64,000 bases of DNA from Sphingobium phenoxybenzoativorans. GTDB taxonomy: Bacteria; Pseudomonadota; Alphaproteobacteria; Sphingomonadales; Sphingomonadaceae. The DNA lies in assembly GCF_001757355.1 (NCBI RefSeq), contig NZ_MINO01000014.1, positions 1 to 64,000 on the forward strand. Reading direction: 5' to 3'. A program made the translations under genes and the position numbers. The notes under the pieces were generated by a model. The model was not told the origin of the DNA. It made no database searches and saw only the letters and a program-made list of their open reading frames with translations. Below, one piece after another: positions 41,469-52,375 of the stretch (the stretch's first letter is position 1; each line of letters opens with the position of its first letter).

Positions 41469-42412
41469 CCGCGCCCGCTCCCCATATTCCTGTCCTGCTC
41501 GATGAAGTGCTCGACGCCCTCGCCATTGCCCCCGGCGAAGTCCATGTTGACGGCACTTTTGGCGCTGGCGGCTACAGCAAGGCGATGGCCGCCAAGGGCG
41601 CGCGCGTCTTTGCTTTTGACCGCGATCCTGATGCGATTGCCGCCGGTCAAACGGTCGTTGCGGTGAGTGATGGTGCCATCACCCTGATCGAAGGCGAATT
41701 TTCCCGTATGGAAACTTTGCTGGCTGATGCGGGGGTGCGGAAGGCGTCGGGCGTGACGCTGGATATCGGCGTGTCCTCCATGCAGCTTGATCAGGCCGAT
41801 CGCGGTTTCTCCTTTCAGGCGGATGGACCGTTGGACATGCGGATGAGCCGCGCGGGGACCAGCGCCGCAGATTTCCTGAACACCGCGCCGGAGGAGGAGA
41901 TTGCCGATGTCCTCTACCTTTATGGCGAGGAGCCGCGGTCGCGGCGGGTGGCGCGCGCGATCGTCGCGGCGCGCCCGCTGGAACGGACCGGCCAGCTTGC
42001 TACCGTGGTGCGCAAGGCGTTGGGCCACAAGCCCCATGACAAGAAGGACCCGGCCACCCGCAGTTTTCAGGCGATCCGTATCCATCTGAACCGGGAGCTG
42101 GAGGAGCTGGAGCGCGGGCTGGAGGCGGCGGAAGCGCTGCTGGAGGCTGGCGGACGGCTGGCGGTGGTCACATTCCACAGTCTTGAGGATCGGATAGTGA
42201 AGCAGTTTCTGCGTCGCCGCAGTGGCGCGGAATCCGGCGGTTCGCGCCATCGTCCCCAGCAGGAGGCGGCAGTCGCGCCGACTTTCGAGCGCCCGTCAAA
42301 GGCGATCCGGCCGGGTGATCGGGAACTGGCGGCCAATCCGCGCGCGCGGTCCGCGACTTTGCGCAGTGCGGTGCGGACGCAGGCCCCTGCCTGGGAAGGG
42401 GTGCGGTCATGA
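41465..42412 (+). CDS. rsmH: 16S rRNA (cytosine-1402-N4) methyltransferase RsmH (MraW)
   Basis: 315 residues from ATG 41465: [27 protein letters not shown] (SAM loop), [20 protein letters not shown] and [19 protein letters not shown], all signatures of RsmH. It methylates C1402 of 16S rRNA, at the P site. A longer frame from 41315 overlaps mraZ and was not used. It overlaps ftsL by four bases. Confidence 0.94.
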   Translation: MTAPAPHIPVLLDEVLDALAIAPGEVHVDGTFGAGGYSKAMAAKGARVFAFDRDPDAIAAGQTVVAVSDGAITLIEGEFSRMETLLADAGVRKASGVTLDIGVSSMQLDQADRGFSFQADGPLDMRMSRAGTSAADFLNTAPEEEIADVLYLYGEEPRSRRVARAIVAARPLERTGQLATVVRKALGHKPHDKKDPATRSFQAIRIHLNRELEELERGLEAAEALLEAGGRLAVVTFHSLEDRIVKQFLRRRSGAESGGSRHRPQQEAAVAPTFERPSKAIRPGDRELAANPRARSATLRSAVRTQAPAWEGVRS

Positions 42413-43104
42413 TTGCGGTCAAGCGCCTTCAAAGCGTGTTGTGGGTGATGCTGGTGACGCTTGGCGCTTTGTGCGCCTATCTGGTGTCCCTGCGGGTTGG
42501 GGCAGAGCAGAATGAACTCGCCCGCGTGCGCGCGCAGATCGCATCGACCAAGGGGGAAATCCGCTATCTGGAAACGGAATTCGGCGCGCGATCCAGCCTC
42601 CGGCAGCTTGAGCGCTGGAACCAGGAGGATTTCCGTTATTCCGCGCCGACAGCGCAGCAATATCTGAATGGTGAGCGCGCGCTGGCCAATCTGGATGGGG
42701 TGGAGCCTAATGGGCCGGTCTATGTCGCGCCGCCGGTAATGGTTGCGATGGCCGATGCGCAGGAGGAACTGCAGGCGGCTAAGCCGACCGCGCCGGCCAG
42801 TCCCGCGCCGGCGCAGATCCGCACCGATGCCGCGACTCGCGCTCCTGCGCAAACTCGCGCTCCGGCAACCGCGCGCGCGCCAGAAATCAGCGTGATCAAG
42901 GTGGCCCAGGCGGCCGACCGGGTGGAAAAGCTGCCCACGCCCAAGAAGAAACTGAAGCTTGATCTGGGCGACAAGCCGGAAACGACGCCTACGGCTCGTA
43001 ATGCCGCGCGCGTGGCCATGCTCGATGCGAAGCTGCTCGATGACAGCACACTCGGCGATCTTACGGCCAAGGCGGCCCGCGAACGCAAGAAGGGAGCGCG
43101 CTGA
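42409..43104 (+). CDS. ftsL: cell-division protein FtsL
   Basis: 231 residues: a short cytoplasmic end, one span ([18 protein letters not shown]), then a coiled-coil ([20 protein letters not shown]) and the 'LRQLERWN' stretch typical of alphaproteobacterial FtsL. From about 105 onward a long Ala/Pro-rich tail follows with repeats of 'APAQ/APAT' and a basic end. Usual FtsL proteins are about 90-130 residues, so the tail is an extension. It bridges FtsQ to FtsI/FtsW. Stop and next start share one base. Confidence 0.82.
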   Translation: MIAVKRLQSVLWVMLVTLGALCAYLVSLRVGAEQNELARVRAQIASTKGEIRYLETEFGARSSLRQLERWNQEDFRYSAPTAQQYLNGERALANLDGVEPNGPVYVAPPVMVAMADAQEELQAAKPTAPASPAPAQIRTDAATRAPAQTRAPATARAPEISVIKVAQAADRVEKLPTPKKKLKLDLGDKPETTPTARNAARVAMLDAKLLDDSTLGDLTAKAARERKKGAR

Positions 43105-44801
43105 TGGCCACGATCGTCGTCAGGTCGGATAGGCCAGCGCCCAGTAGCGGGCGGGTCAATGTCACGGCGCTTGCCCATCAGCGGTTGATGCTCCTGCTCG
43201 TGCTGTTCATTGCGATTACGGGGCTGATTGGATTGCGGCTCTGCTGGATGGGCGTGGTTTCCGGCGGCCGCGACGGCAATATCGGTTCCGCCTCGCTGCC
43301 GCCCCGCGCGGACATCGTCGACCGCAACGGTTTCCCGCTGGCGCGCACGATGGATGCTTATTCCATCGCGATTCAGCCCAAAAAGCTGATTGGCGACCGC
43401 GACGAGCTTGCCCGGAAGCTGGCGGAGATATTCCCCGACGAGCATTATGATGTCCTGTTGGCGAAGCTTTCCGGCAAGCGCTGGACCTATCTGCGCCGCC
43501 GCGCCTTGCCAGAGCAGGTGGCGGCGGTGAACGCGCTGGGCGAACCGGGCATCGAGTTCCCGCGCGAGAAGGAGCGCATCTATCCCCAGCGCACATTGGC
43601 CGCCCATGTGCTGGGCTTCGCGCCGGTCGATGGCGTAGGCGGCATGGGTGCTGAGGCCGCTTTCAATGACCGCCTTATCGACCCAGCGCGCCGGGGTGAG
43701 CCGTTTATGCTGTCCATCGACGGCCGCGTCCAGGCGGCGCTGGAAAGCGAGCTTTACGCGCAGATGATGCAGCAGCAGGCGCGCGGCGCGGCGGGCATAA
43801 TTCTGGACGCGAATACCGGCGAGGTCATTGCAATGGCGTCCCTGCCGGTGTTCGACCCGAACAAGCTTGGCAAGGACGATCGCGGCCGGGGCAATGACGT
43901 GGTGCAGTCGCGCTATGAGCTTGGTTCCACCTTCAAGCCTATTTCCATCGCCGCAGCAATGGATGCGGGCGTCGTGACGTCCATGAGCAAGCGCTATGAC
44001 GCAACCGCGCCGCTGCAGGTCGGCGGCTTCAAGATCAAGGATGACCATCCGCTCAAGCGCTGGCTGAACGTGCCGGAAACGCTGGTGCACAGCTCCAACA
44101 TCGCCACGGCGCGGATTGCCGACGAAATGGGGCCGGGGCCGATCCAGAAAATCTATCGTGAGCTGGAGTTTGACCGCCGCCCGACCATCGAACTGCATGA
44201 ACGCGCCCGCACCCTGTGGCCGGTCAATTGGGGACGGATCACGACGATGACCGTTTCCTATGGCCATGGCATCGCTGTGACCCCGCTGCATCTCGCCAGC
44301 GCCTATGCAGCGCTGGTCAATGGCGGCATGTGGCGTCCGGCGACCCTGCAGAAAATCAAGCCTGGCCAAGCGCCCGAAGGTCGCCGCGTATTCTCCGCCG
44401 CGACCAGCGCGCGCATGCGGCAACTGTTGCGCATGATCGTCTCGGCCGGTACAGGCAGGAGCGCCGATGCCAAAGGTTATCGTGTGGGCGGGAAAACCGG
44501 CTCGGCGGAAAAGCCCTTCGAGGGCGGATATGCTCATACCTCACTTGTGACGACCTTTGCCGCAGCCTTTCCCATGGACAATCCGAAATATGTCGTGCTC
44601 GCGATGATGGACGAGCCAAAGGGAAGCCCGGAAACCTTCGGCCTGCGCACGGCCGCGTGGACCGCCGCGCCGGTCGTCAAGCGCGTGATTGAGCGTACGG
44701 GACCGATGCTGGGCGTGATTCCCGATGAGCGGCGCGACGTGGATATTTCCGAGCTGATGCCGCTGCTGTGGAAGGCTCCGGGGGAAAGCGACAAGGAATG
44801 A
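43104..44801 (+). CDS. ftsI: septal peptidoglycan transpeptidase FtsI (PBP3)
   Basis: 565 residues. One N-terminal span (LMLLLVLFIAITGLIGLRL) is followed by the PBP dimerisation region (RADIVDRNGFPLARTM). The transpeptidase domain has the active serine in GSTFKPISIA, the SxN motif VHSSNIATA and the KTG motif GGKTGSAEKP. It cross-links septal wall with FtsW. Stop overlaps murE by four bases. Confidence 0.94.
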   Translation: MATIVVRSDRPAPSSGRVNVTALAHQRLMLLLVLFIAITGLIGLRLCWMGVVSGGRDGNIGSASLPPRADIVDRNGFPLARTMDAYSIAIQPKKLIGDRDELARKLAEIFPDEHYDVLLAKLSGKRWTYLRRRALPEQVAAVNALGEPGIEFPREKERIYPQRTLAAHVLGFAPVDGVGGMGAEAAFNDRLIDPARRGEPFMLSIDGRVQAALESELYAQMMQQQARGAAGIILDANTGEVIAMASLPVFDPNKLGKDDRGRGNDVVQSRYELGSTFKPISIAAAMDAGVVTSMSKRYDATAPLQVGGFKIKDDHPLKRWLNVPETLVHSSNIATARIADEMGPGPIQKIYRELEFDRRPTIELHERARTLWPVNWGRITTMTVSYGHGIAVTPLHLASAYAALVNGGMWRPATLQKIKPGQAPEGRRVFSAATSARMRQLLRMIVSAGTGRSADAKGYRVGGKTGSAEKPFEGGYAHTSLVTTFAAAFPMDNPKYVVLAMMDEPKGSPETFGLRTAAWTAAPVVKRVIERTGPMLGVIPDERRDVDISELMPLLWKAPGESDKE

Positions 44802-46213
44802 AGCTGTCCGATCTTGCCTCCGTTGACTCCGATGCCCAGGTCACTGGCTTTGCGATTGACAATCGCAAGGTTGCGCCCGGAACGATTTTCGGCGCGTTTC
44901 AGGGCCTTAGGGTCAATGGCGAAGATTTTATCGCTGACGCCGTGGCAGCCGGAGCGGTTGCTGTCGTTGCCCGCCCGGAGGCAAAGGTCGAGGGTGCGGT
45001 GCACATTGCCGACGCCAATCCCCGCCGCCTGTTCGCGCAGATAGCCGCGCGTTTCTTTTCGCCTTTTCCCGATGTGACGGTCGCGGTCACGGGCACCAAC
45101 GGCAAGACTTCCACTGTGGAACTGACGCGCCAGTTGTGGCGGATGATGGGCGAGAAGTCGGCGTCGATCGGGACGCTTGGCGTCACCACATCGGTCGATC
45201 AGGTATCCACGGGGCTTACCACGCCCGATATCGTTACATTTTTGTCGAACATGTCCGGGTTGCGCCGCGAGGGCATTACCCATGCGGCGTTCGAGGCGTC
45301 GAGCCACGGTCTTGCGCAGTACCGGACCGAGGGTCTTCCTGTGCTGGCGGGCGCCTTCACCAATCTCAGCCGTGACCATCTCGACTATCATGGCGACATG
45401 GACAGCTATTTCGACGCCAAGATGCGCCTGTTCGATGAAGTGGTCGCCAGTGATGGCGCGGCCGTCGTCTGGGCGGATGACGAATGGTCGGACAAGGTCA
45501 AGGAACGCGTTGCGAGGCGGGGGCTTCGCCTGCTGAGTGTCGGCGTGCGGGGAGAGGCTTTGCGCCTCACAAACCGGACGCCGACCCAGCTTGGACAGAC
45601 GCTGATCGTTGAAGGCGATGGCGGAACCCATAAGATCAATCTGCCGCTGATCGGCGCTTATCAGGCGGCGAATGCGCTGACTGCGGCTGGCCTGGTCATT
45701 GCAACGGGCGGCGAGACGAAGAAGGTTCTGGAACTGCTTGGCCGGGTCCAGCCGGTGCGCGGGCGGCTGGAGCGGGCGGTCATCACCAAGACGGGCGCGC
45801 CGGTCTATGTCGATTATGCCCATACGCCGGACGGTCTGCGCGCCGCGATAGAGGCTTTGCGCCCGCACACCAAGGGTCGGCTGATCACCTTGTTCGGCGC
45901 TGGTGGAGACAGGGACGCAGGCAAGCGCCCGCAAATGGGCAAAGTCGCTGTAGACCTGTCCGATCATGTCATCGTGACGGACGATAATCCGCGGTCGGAG
46001 GAACCGTCATCCATCCGCTCCGCCATCATGGCTGGTGCACAGGGCGCGCATGAGATTGGCGGCCGCCGCCCGGCCATCGCGGCGGCGATCGCCATGGCGG
46101 GCGCGGACGACATCGTTCTGCTGGCGGGCAAGGGGCATGAGCAGGGGCAGATCATCGGCGACCGCGTGTTACCGTTCGACGATGTGACCGTAGCGCGGGA
46201 ATGTGCGACATGA
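44798..46213 (+). CDS. murE: UDP-MurNAc-Ala-Glu:meso-diaminopimelate ligase MurE
   Basis: 471 residues from ATG 44798. VTGTNGKTSTVELT is the P-loop, and FEASSHGLAQYR and NLSRDHLDYHG are Mur-ligase motifs. VDYAHTPDGL and the DNPRSEEP sequence, the meso-diaminopimelate recognition motif, tell that this is the mDAP type. It adds the third peptide residue. A longer frame from 44768 lies inside ftsI. It overlaps murF by four bases. Confidence 0.94.
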   Translation: MKLSDLASVDSDAQVTGFAIDNRKVAPGTIFGAFQGLRVNGEDFIADAVAAGAVAVVARPEAKVEGAVHIADANPRRLFAQIAARFFSPFPDVTVAVTGTNGKTSTVELTRQLWRMMGEKSASIGTLGVTTSVDQVSTGLTTPDIVTFLSNMSGLRREGITHAAFEASSHGLAQYRTEGLPVLAGAFTNLSRDHLDYHGDMDSYFDAKMRLFDEVVASDGAAVVWADDEWSDKVKERVARRGLRLLSVGVRGEALRLTNRTPTQLGQTLIVEGDGGTHKINLPLIGAYQAANALTAAGLVIATGGETKKVLELLGRVQPVRGRLERAVITKTGAPVYVDYAHTPDGLRAAIEALRPHTKGRLITLFGAGGDRDAGKRPQMGKVAVDLSDHVIVTDDNPRSEEPSSIRSAIMAGAQGAHEIGGRRPAIAAAIAMAGADDIVLLAGKGHEQGQIIGDRVLPFDDVTVARECAT

Positions 46214-47586
46214 TGCCGCTATGGACCTCCGAAGAAATTGCGAAGGCGACGGGCGGTGAAGCGTCCGCCGCCTTTGACGTTGCAGGCGTCGCGTTCGACA
46301 GCCGCGAGATCGGACCCGGCGACCTGTTCGTCGCGCTTAAGGGCGAACATGCCGACGGGCATGATTTTGTCGGGAAGGCCTTTGCTGCGGGTGCGGCTGG
46401 CGCGATTGTCAGCACGCCCATCGACCAGCCGCATGTGCTGGTCGCCGACACGATGATTGCGCTGGAGGATCTGGCGAGGGCGTCGCGGCAGCGGTCTTCG
46501 GCCAAGATCGTGGGCGTGACGGGGTCGGTCGGTAAAACCGGCACCAAGGAAGCGCTTTTCGCCGCGCTGGACCGGGCCAATCCGGGCAAGGTGCACCGAT
46601 CGGTCAAGAGCTATAATAATCATGTCGGGGTTCCGCTGAGCCTTGCGCGAATGCCGCGCGATGCGACGTTCGGCGTGTTCGAGATGGGCATGAACCATTC
46701 GGGCGAGCTGTCTGTCCTCACCCGCCTGGTGCGGCCGCATATTGCGGTGATCACCGCAATCGCGCCCGCCCATATCGAATTTTTCGGCAGCGAAGCGGCA
46801 ATAGCTGAGGCCAAGGCCGAGATTTTCGAAGGGCTGGAGCCTAAGGGCGTCGCCATCATTCCTTTTGACAGCCCGCATCTCTCGGCGTTGCGCATGCGGG
46901 CTGCGCGCTACACGGGGCGCATCATGACGTTCGGCATCGGCAAGGGCGCGGATGTCAGGGCCGTGGAGATGGTTCCCGCCAGCAATGGCGGAACCTTGAT
47001 CACCGCACGCTTCCCCGAAGCGGAACTGTGCTGCACCATCGCGCCGCCAGGTGAGCATTGGGTGTCCAATGCGCTTGCCGTGTTGGGAGTCGTTGAGGCG
47101 CTGGGCGGCGATCTGGCGGCGGCCGGACTTGCATTGGCCGAAATGGCGGGCCTTCCCGGTCGCGGCGCGCGGGCGATTGTGCCGGTCGAGGGCGGCGAGG
47201 CGCTGCTGATCGACGAGAGCTACAACGCCAACCCGCTGTCGATGACGGCGACGCTCAACCAGTTGGGCAAGGAACGCGCCGCGCGCCGCATCGCTGTTCT
47301 GGGCGCGATGAAGGAACTGGGCACGCGCAGCGCGGAACTGCACGCGCGCCTTGCCGAGCCAATTGCGGCGGGCAAGATCGACTATGCCATCCTGGTGGGC
47401 GCCGAAATGGCGCCGCTCGCCGATGCGCTGGACGACATATCCCACGCGCATGTCGCCGATGCGAAGGCCGCTACCGATCTTCTCGAAGCGGAAATGCGGG
47501 CGGGCGACGCCATTCTGGTCAAGGGTTCCAATAGTGTCGGCCTGTCACGGCTGGTGGCTGCGGTGACGGGTGGAGATAAGGACTGA
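46210..47586 (+). CDS. murF: UDP-MurNAc-tripeptide:D-Ala-D-Ala ligase MurF
   Basis: 458 residues from ATG 46210 (ATG 46213 and 46201 are in frame). [15 protein letters not shown] is the ATP P-loop, [16 protein letters not shown] and [11 protein letters not shown] are MurF hallmarks and [16 protein letters not shown] closes the site. It adds D-Ala-D-Ala to complete the pentapeptide. The overlap with murE is four bases and with mraY one. Confidence 0.94.
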   Translation: MMPLWTSEEIAKATGGEASAAFDVAGVAFDSREIGPGDLFVALKGEHADGHDFVGKAFAAGAAGAIVSTPIDQPHVLVADTMIALEDLARASRQRSSAKIVGVTGSVGKTGTKEALFAALDRANPGKVHRSVKSYNNHVGVPLSLARMPRDATFGVFEMGMNHSGELSVLTRLVRPHIAVITAIAPAHIEFFGSEAAIAEAKAEIFEGLEPKGVAIIPFDSPHLSALRMRAARYTGRIMTFGIGKGADVRAVEMVPASNGGTLITARFPEAELCCTIAPPGEHWVSNALAVLGVVEALGGDLAAAGLALAEMAGLPGRGARAIVPVEGGEALLIDESYNANPLSMTATLNQLGKERAARRIAVLGAMKELGTRSAELHARLAEPIAAGKIDYAILVGAEMAPLADALDDISHAHVADAKAATDLLEAEMRAGDAILVKGSNSVGLSRLVAAVTGGDKD

Positions 47587-48656
47587 TGCTGTATTGGCTG
47601 GCGCAGACGCTGGATTTCCATGGGATATTCAATCTTGTCCGCTATCTGAGTTTCCGGGCTGGCGCGGCGATCGCCACGGCGCTCATCATCGGGCTGATCA
47701 TCGGCCCGCGCTTCATCGGCTGGCTCCGCGTCCGGCAGGGTAAGGGCCAGCCGATTCGCGACGACGGTCCCCAGAGTCACCTCACCAAGCGCGGCACCCC
47801 GACCATGGGCGGCCTGATGATCCTGACATCAGTGATTGTGTCGGTTCTGCTCTGGATGAATCTGGCGTCGATCTACGTCTGGGCGTGCATCTTTGTGACG
47901 CTTGGTTTCGGCGCGATCGGCTTCCTGGACGACTATGACAAGGTGACGAAAGCGAGCCATAAGGGCTTGTCGGGAAAGCTGCGCCTGCTGTGTGAATTCG
48001 TCATCGCCGGGGTCGCTGCATGGCTGATCGTCGGGCAGAATGGCACGGCGCTCTATGTCCCATTCTGGAACGGTCCTGCGATCGACCTTGGACCCTTCTA
48101 TTTCCTGTTCGCCGCCTTCGTTATCGTTTCCTTCGGCAATGCGGTGAACCTGACGGACGGTCTCGACGGCCTCGCGACCATGCCTGTCATCATCGCCTGC
48201 ATGGCCTTCATGGCGATCGTTTATCTGGTGGGACGCGCGGACTACGCCAATTATCTGGGCATTCCGCATGTGCCGGGCGCGGGGGATCTGACGATATTGT
48301 GCGGGGCGATCATAGGCGCGGGCCTGGCCTTCCTCTGGTTCAACGCGCCGCCTGCCGCCGTGTTCATGGGAGATACCGGGAGCCTGGCCCTGGGCGGTGC
48401 GATCGGCGTCATCGCGGTGTCGGCGCATCATGAAATCGTCCTGGGGGTGATTGGCGGGCTGTTCGTGGTTGAGGCGCTTTCCGTCATCATCCAGGTGTTC
48501 TTCTACAAGCGGACGGGCAAACGCGTGTTCCGCATGGCGCCCATCCATCATCATTTCGAGCAGCTTGGCTGGTCCGAGCCGACCGTCGTCATCCGCTTCT
48601 GGATCGTGGCGTTCGTTCTGGCGCTTGCCGGTCTTGCGACGCTCAAGCTGCGGTGA
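47586..48656 (+). CDS. mraY: phospho-MurNAc-pentapeptide translocase MraY (lipid I synthase)
   Basis: 356 residues with about ten membrane helices. [43 protein letters not shown] and [12 protein letters not shown] hold the conserved Asp and His residues. It moves phospho-MurNAc-pentapeptide to undecaprenyl phosphate, giving lipid I. Its TGA overlaps the GTG of murD by four bases. Confidence 0.95.
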   Translation: MLYWLAQTLDFHGIFNLVRYLSFRAGAAIATALIIGLIIGPRFIGWLRVRQGKGQPIRDDGPQSHLTKRGTPTMGGLMILTSVIVSVLLWMNLASIYVWACIFVTLGFGAIGFLDDYDKVTKASHKGLSGKLRLLCEFVIAGVAAWLIVGQNGTALYVPFWNGPAIDLGPFYFLFAAFVIVSFGNAVNLTDGLDGLATMPVIIACMAFMAIVYLVGRADYANYLGIPHVPGAGDLTILCGAIIGAGLAFLWFNAPPAAVFMGDTGSLALGGAIGVIAVSAHHEIVLGVIGGLFVVEALSVIIQVFFYKRTGKRVFRMAPIHHHFEQLGWSEPTVVIRFWIVAFVLALAGLATLKLR

Positions 48657-49966
48657 TCGTCTCCGAAGCCTTTGCGGGAAAGACCTATGCCGTGCTTGGG
48701 CTCGCCCGGTCCGGACTGGCGACGGTGGAGACGCTGGCCGCCAGCGGCGCGCGGGTGGTCGCCTGGGATGCGCGGGAGGAAGCGCGGGAGGCTGTTCGTG
48801 ACAAGGCCGAGCTGGCCGATCCGCTGGAGATCGACCTAACCGGGTTCGACGGCATCGTGGTTTCGCCGGGCGTACCGCTTAACCGGCATCCTATCGCCCA
48901 GAAGGCTCGGGCGGCCGGCGTGCCAATCATCGGCGATATCGAACTGTTCGCGCTGGCCCGGCCGACCCTGCCGCCGCACAAGGTGGTCGGCATTACCGGC
49001 ACCAACGGCAAGTCGACGACCACCGCATTGATCCACCATATCGTCGAGCAGGCGGGTTTCCCGGCCCGGATGGGCGGCAATATCGGCCTGCCGATCCTGG
49101 GGCAAGAGCCGCTGGAGCCGAACCTGAAGGGCGTCGGCATCTATGTGCTGGAGCTTTCCAGCTATCAGATCGACCTGACCCACAGCCTCGATTGCGATGT
49201 CGCGGTGCTGCTCAACATCACGCCCGACCATCTCGACCGTTATGATGGTTTCCCCGGATATGTCGCGTCGAAGGCGCGCCTTTTCGCTATGCAGACGCCG
49301 GGGCACGCCGCCGTGATCGCTACGGACGATGAGCCGAGCCTGGGCATCGCCGCGAAGGCGGTGGCGCAGCTTCGCACCGTGTCGGCCGCCAACATCCTGC
49401 CCATGGAGCAGGCCACCTGGCCCGCCCTGCAAGGTCCGCATAATGCGCAGAATGTCGCAGTCGCCATTGCCGTGGCCGATGCGCTGGATATTTCCCGCGA
49501 CGATACGCTTCCTGCGCTCGCAACCTATGCCAGCCTGCCCCACCGGATGCAGCGCGTCGGCGAGGTTGGCGGCGTTCTCTATGTCAATGACAGCAAGGCG
49601 ACCAATCCGGCATCGACGGCGCCTGCGCTTGCCGCCTATCCGGCGGTTGGAGGGCGTCCGCGCATCCACTGGATCGTCGGCGGCCTGGCCAAGACCGACA
49701 ATCTGGACGAGTGCGCCCCCCAGTTCGGCAATATCAAACATGCCTATACGATCGGGGAGGCGGGGCACATGTTTGCGGACATCCTGCGCCCGCATATGCC
49801 CGTGGACGATTCGGAAATGCTGCTGACCGCGGTGAGACGGGCTGCGCGCGTGGCCGAGCCGGGCGATATCGTGCTGCTGTCGCCCGCCTGTGCGTCATTC
49901 GACCAATTTCGCGACTTTGAGGCGCGCGGTGACGCCTTTGCGGCCGCTGTCGCGGCGTTGGGCTGA
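48653..49966 (+). CDS. murD: UDP-MurNAc-alanine:D-glutamate ligase MurD
   Basis: 437 residues from GTG 48653: [38 protein letters not shown] (P-loop), [11 protein letters not shown] and [13 protein letters not shown], with [18 protein letters not shown]. It adds D-Glu. The end MAD...[15 protein letters not shown] is typical. The next start follows 13 bases on. Confidence 0.94.
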   Translation: MIVSEAFAGKTYAVLGLARSGLATVETLAASGARVVAWDAREEAREAVRDKAELADPLEIDLTGFDGIVVSPGVPLNRHPIAQKARAAGVPIIGDIELFALARPTLPPHKVVGITGTNGKSTTTALIHHIVEQAGFPARMGGNIGLPILGQEPLEPNLKGVGIYVLELSSYQIDLTHSLDCDVAVLLNITPDHLDRYDGFPGYVASKARLFAMQTPGHAAVIATDDEPSLGIAAKAVAQLRTVSAANILPMEQATWPALQGPHNAQNVAVAIAVADALDISRDDTLPALATYASLPHRMQRVGEVGGVLYVNDSKATNPASTAPALAAYPAVGGRPRIHWIVGGLAKTDNLDECAPQFGNIKHAYTIGEAGHMFADILRPHMPVDDSEMLLTAVRRAARVAEPGDIVLLSPACASFDQFRDFEARGDAFAAAVAALG

Positions 49967-49979
49967 AAGGGGGCGGGCC

Positions 49980-51209
49980 GTGCAGGGGGATCGATTGGGC
50001 ATCGACCGGTTCAGGCCGGCGAAGATCGCCAAGGGTTTTGGCGGCAGGACCGTGCCGCGTGAACGGACGGCGCTCGCCATCTGGTTCTGGGAGATTGATC
50101 GCGTCCTGCTATCGCTGATCGTCGCGCTGATCGCGATCGGTCTTGTCGCCGTCGCCGCTGCGTCGCCTGTGGCGGCCATCGACCGGTCGACTGACGCCGT
50201 TTCCGTAACGCCGCTCATCTATTTCTATCGCCAGCTCATGTGGGTGGCGATCGGCCTGCCAGTCATGCTGGTCGTATCGATGCTGCCACGCACGCAGGCG
50301 CGCAGGCTTGCCCTGATTGCGGCGGTGATATTCTTCGTGGCGCTGATGCTCGTCCCGGTGCTGGGTGAGGTCAAGAATGGCGCAAAACGGTGGATTCACC
50401 TGCCGGGCATGCGGTTCCAGCCTTCGGAATTTCTGAAGCCCGCCTATGTCGTATCGATTGCGTGGCTCCTGTCACTGCGGGCAAAAGACAAGACGCTTCC
50501 GGTTATTCCGCTAAGTTTCGGGGTGACGGCGATGATCGCATTGCTGCTCATGCGGCAACCGGATTTCGGGCAGACTGTGGTGTTCTGCGCCTGCTGGGCG
50601 GCGTTGCTGCTGCTGTCGGGCGTAGCGATGCGTTATATCGGGCTGCTGTGCGGCGCTGCGCTGGGCCTGTTTGTGCTGACCTATATGTTTTATGAAAATG
50701 GGCGGCAGCGTATCAATGACTTTCTGGGCATCGGTCACGATCCGATGACCGGACCGGATCAGGCGGATCTGGCGCACCGGACGATCACCAATGGCGGATT
50801 CACCGGCGTTGGGCCTGGCGGCGGCCAGGCGAAATTCCATCTGCCCGAAGCGCATACCGACTATATCTTCTCCGTGATCGGCGAGGAATTCGGGCTGTTG
50901 GCCTGTATCGCGATCGCCTGTGTCTATCTCGCGATTGTTGTCCGCGTGCTGCTGCGGCTGCTCGATGAGGAGGATAGCTTCACCATTCTCGCCGCTGCGG
51001 GCCTGACGACCGAATTCGGATTGCAGGCGATTATCAATATGGGCGTCAACGCGCAGATATTTCCGTCGAAAGGCATGACGCTGCCCTTTATCAGCTATGG
51101 TGGCTCCTCTATGCTGGCGCTCTGTTTCGGGGTCGGCCTGCTTCTCGCCTTCACGCGGCGAAATCCATTCATGGACCGCACCCCAGTCGTCAAATGGAGC
51201 GGTCGATGA
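49980..51209 (+). CDS. ftsW: septal SEDS glycosyltransferase FtsW
   Basis: 409 residues from GTG 49980 behind AAAGGGGG. About ten spans. GAKRWIHLPGMRFQPSEFLKP, MRQPDFGQTV and LPEAHTDYIFSVIGEEFGL are SEDS signatures, and the end has FISYGGSSMLAL CFGVGLLL. FtsW polymerises septal glycan with FtsI. The frame is open back to 49890 inside murD but the upstream part is not conserved. It overlaps murG by four bases. Confidence 0.94.
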   Translation: MQGDRLGIDRFRPAKIAKGFGGRTVPRERTALAIWFWEIDRVLLSLIVALIAIGLVAVAAASPVAAIDRSTDAVSVTPLIYFYRQLMWVAIGLPVMLVVSMLPRTQARRLALIAAVIFFVALMLVPVLGEVKNGAKRWIHLPGMRFQPSEFLKPAYVVSIAWLLSLRAKDKTLPVIPLSFGVTAMIALLLMRQPDFGQTVVFCACWAALLLLSGVAMRYIGLLCGAALGLFVLTYMFYENGRQRINDFLGIGHDPMTGPDQADLAHRTITNGGFTGVGPGGGQAKFHLPEAHTDYIFSVIGEEFGLLACIAIACVYLAIVVRVLLRLLDEEDSFTILAAAGLTTEFGLQAIINMGVNAQIFPSKGMTLPFISYGGSSMLALCFGVGLLLAFTRRNPFMDRTPVVKWSGR

Positions 51210-52375
51210 GTATTTCCCGTCATTTTGTTCTCGCTGCTGGCGGTACCGGGGGACATATGGTCCCGGCGCATGCCGTGGCGGAGGAACTGATCGCGCGGGG
51301 GCACAGGGTAGCGCTGGTCACTGACGAGCGCGGCGCGAAGATTCCCAACCTGTTCAAGAATGCGCAGGTGCATGTGTTGCCGGCCGGCCGCCTGACGGGC
51401 AATCCGCGTGGCTGGGTCAAGGGGATCAAGGCGATCCTGGAGGGCAGGGCGATGGCCCGACGTCTCTATGAGACGTTCGAACCCACGGCAGTTGTCGGCT
51501 TTGGCGGCTATCCGGCGCTGCCCGCGCTTCTGGCGGCATTGAAGGACGGCATTCCGACGGCGGTGCATGAGCAGAACGCCGTGCTTGGCCGCGTCAATCG
51601 TCTGCTGGCGCGCAAGGTTAGCGCCATCGCGACTGCCTATCCCGTGGTGGAAAGACTGCCGGATCGCTTTGCCGAGAAGGTGCATCTGGTCGGTAACCCG
51701 GTCCGCGAGGAAGTGCTGGCCCTGCGTGACGAGGAATTTCCGGCGCTGACCGATGAAAGCGTGTTCCGGGTTCTCGTGACCGGCGGCAGCCAGGGTGCAA
51801 CCGTTCTGTCCAGCGTGGTGCCAAGCGGTCTTGCGTTGCTCCCGCTAAGCCTGCGCCGCCGCTTGCAGGTCACCCAGCAGTGCCGGGAGGAGGATATCGA
51901 GAAGGTCCGCGCCACCTATGCCGAGATGGAGATTCCGGCGGATCTGTCGACCTATATCAGCGACATGCCGGAAAAGCTGAGCTGGGCGCATCTCGTCATC
52001 GGGCGCGCGGGCGCATCGACGCTGGCGGAGCTGACCACGGCTGGCCGCCCCGCAATCCTGGTGCCGCTGCCGAGTGCGATGGATGATCATCAAACTGCCA
52101 ATGTCCGGGAAATGGTTGCTTGCGGCGGCGCACGGTCAATCCCGCAATCGCAGTTCACGCCCGTCGAACTGGCCAAGCAAATGCAGAAAATGGCGATGGA
52201 GCCGGGCGCCATGCAGAACGCCGCGCGGCGCGCGCGCTCCTGCGGGCGGCCCAACGCTGCGCGCGACATGGCCGATCTCCTCGAAAGCATTGGATATGCG
52301 CCCATAATGAACGACCCGCTTCCCGTTTCCTCGCCCATGCCCACCAGCCTGAACCTGCAGGGTGTTCCGGCATGA
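51206..52375 (+). CDS. murG: UDP-GlcNAc:lipid I N-acetylglucosaminyltransferase MurG
   Basis: 389 residues from ATG 51206: [22 protein letters not shown] is the glycine-rich loop (Met where Phe is more usual), [16 protein letters not shown] and [15 protein letters not shown] are lipid I/acceptor motifs, and [27 protein letters not shown] is the UDP-GlcNAc site. It makes lipid II. An upstream ATG at 51194 lies in ftsW. Overlap with murC is four bases. Confidence 0.94.
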   Translation: MSISRHFVLAAGGTGGHMVPAHAVAEELIARGHRVALVTDERGAKIPNLFKNAQVHVLPAGRLTGNPRGWVKGIKAILEGRAMARRLYETFEPTAVVGFGGYPALPALLAALKDGIPTAVHEQNAVLGRVNRLLARKVSAIATAYPVVERLPDRFAEKVHLVGNPVREEVLALRDEEFPALTDESVFRVLVTGGSQGATVLSSVVPSGLALLPLSLRRRLQVTQQCREEDIEKVRATYAEMEIPADLSTYISDMPEKLSWAHLVIGRAGASTLAELTTAGRPAILVPLPSAMDDHQTANVREMVACGGARSIPQSQFTPVELAKQMQKMAMEPGAMQNAARRARSCGRPNAARDMADLLESIGYAPIMNDPLPVSSPMPTSLNLQGVPA

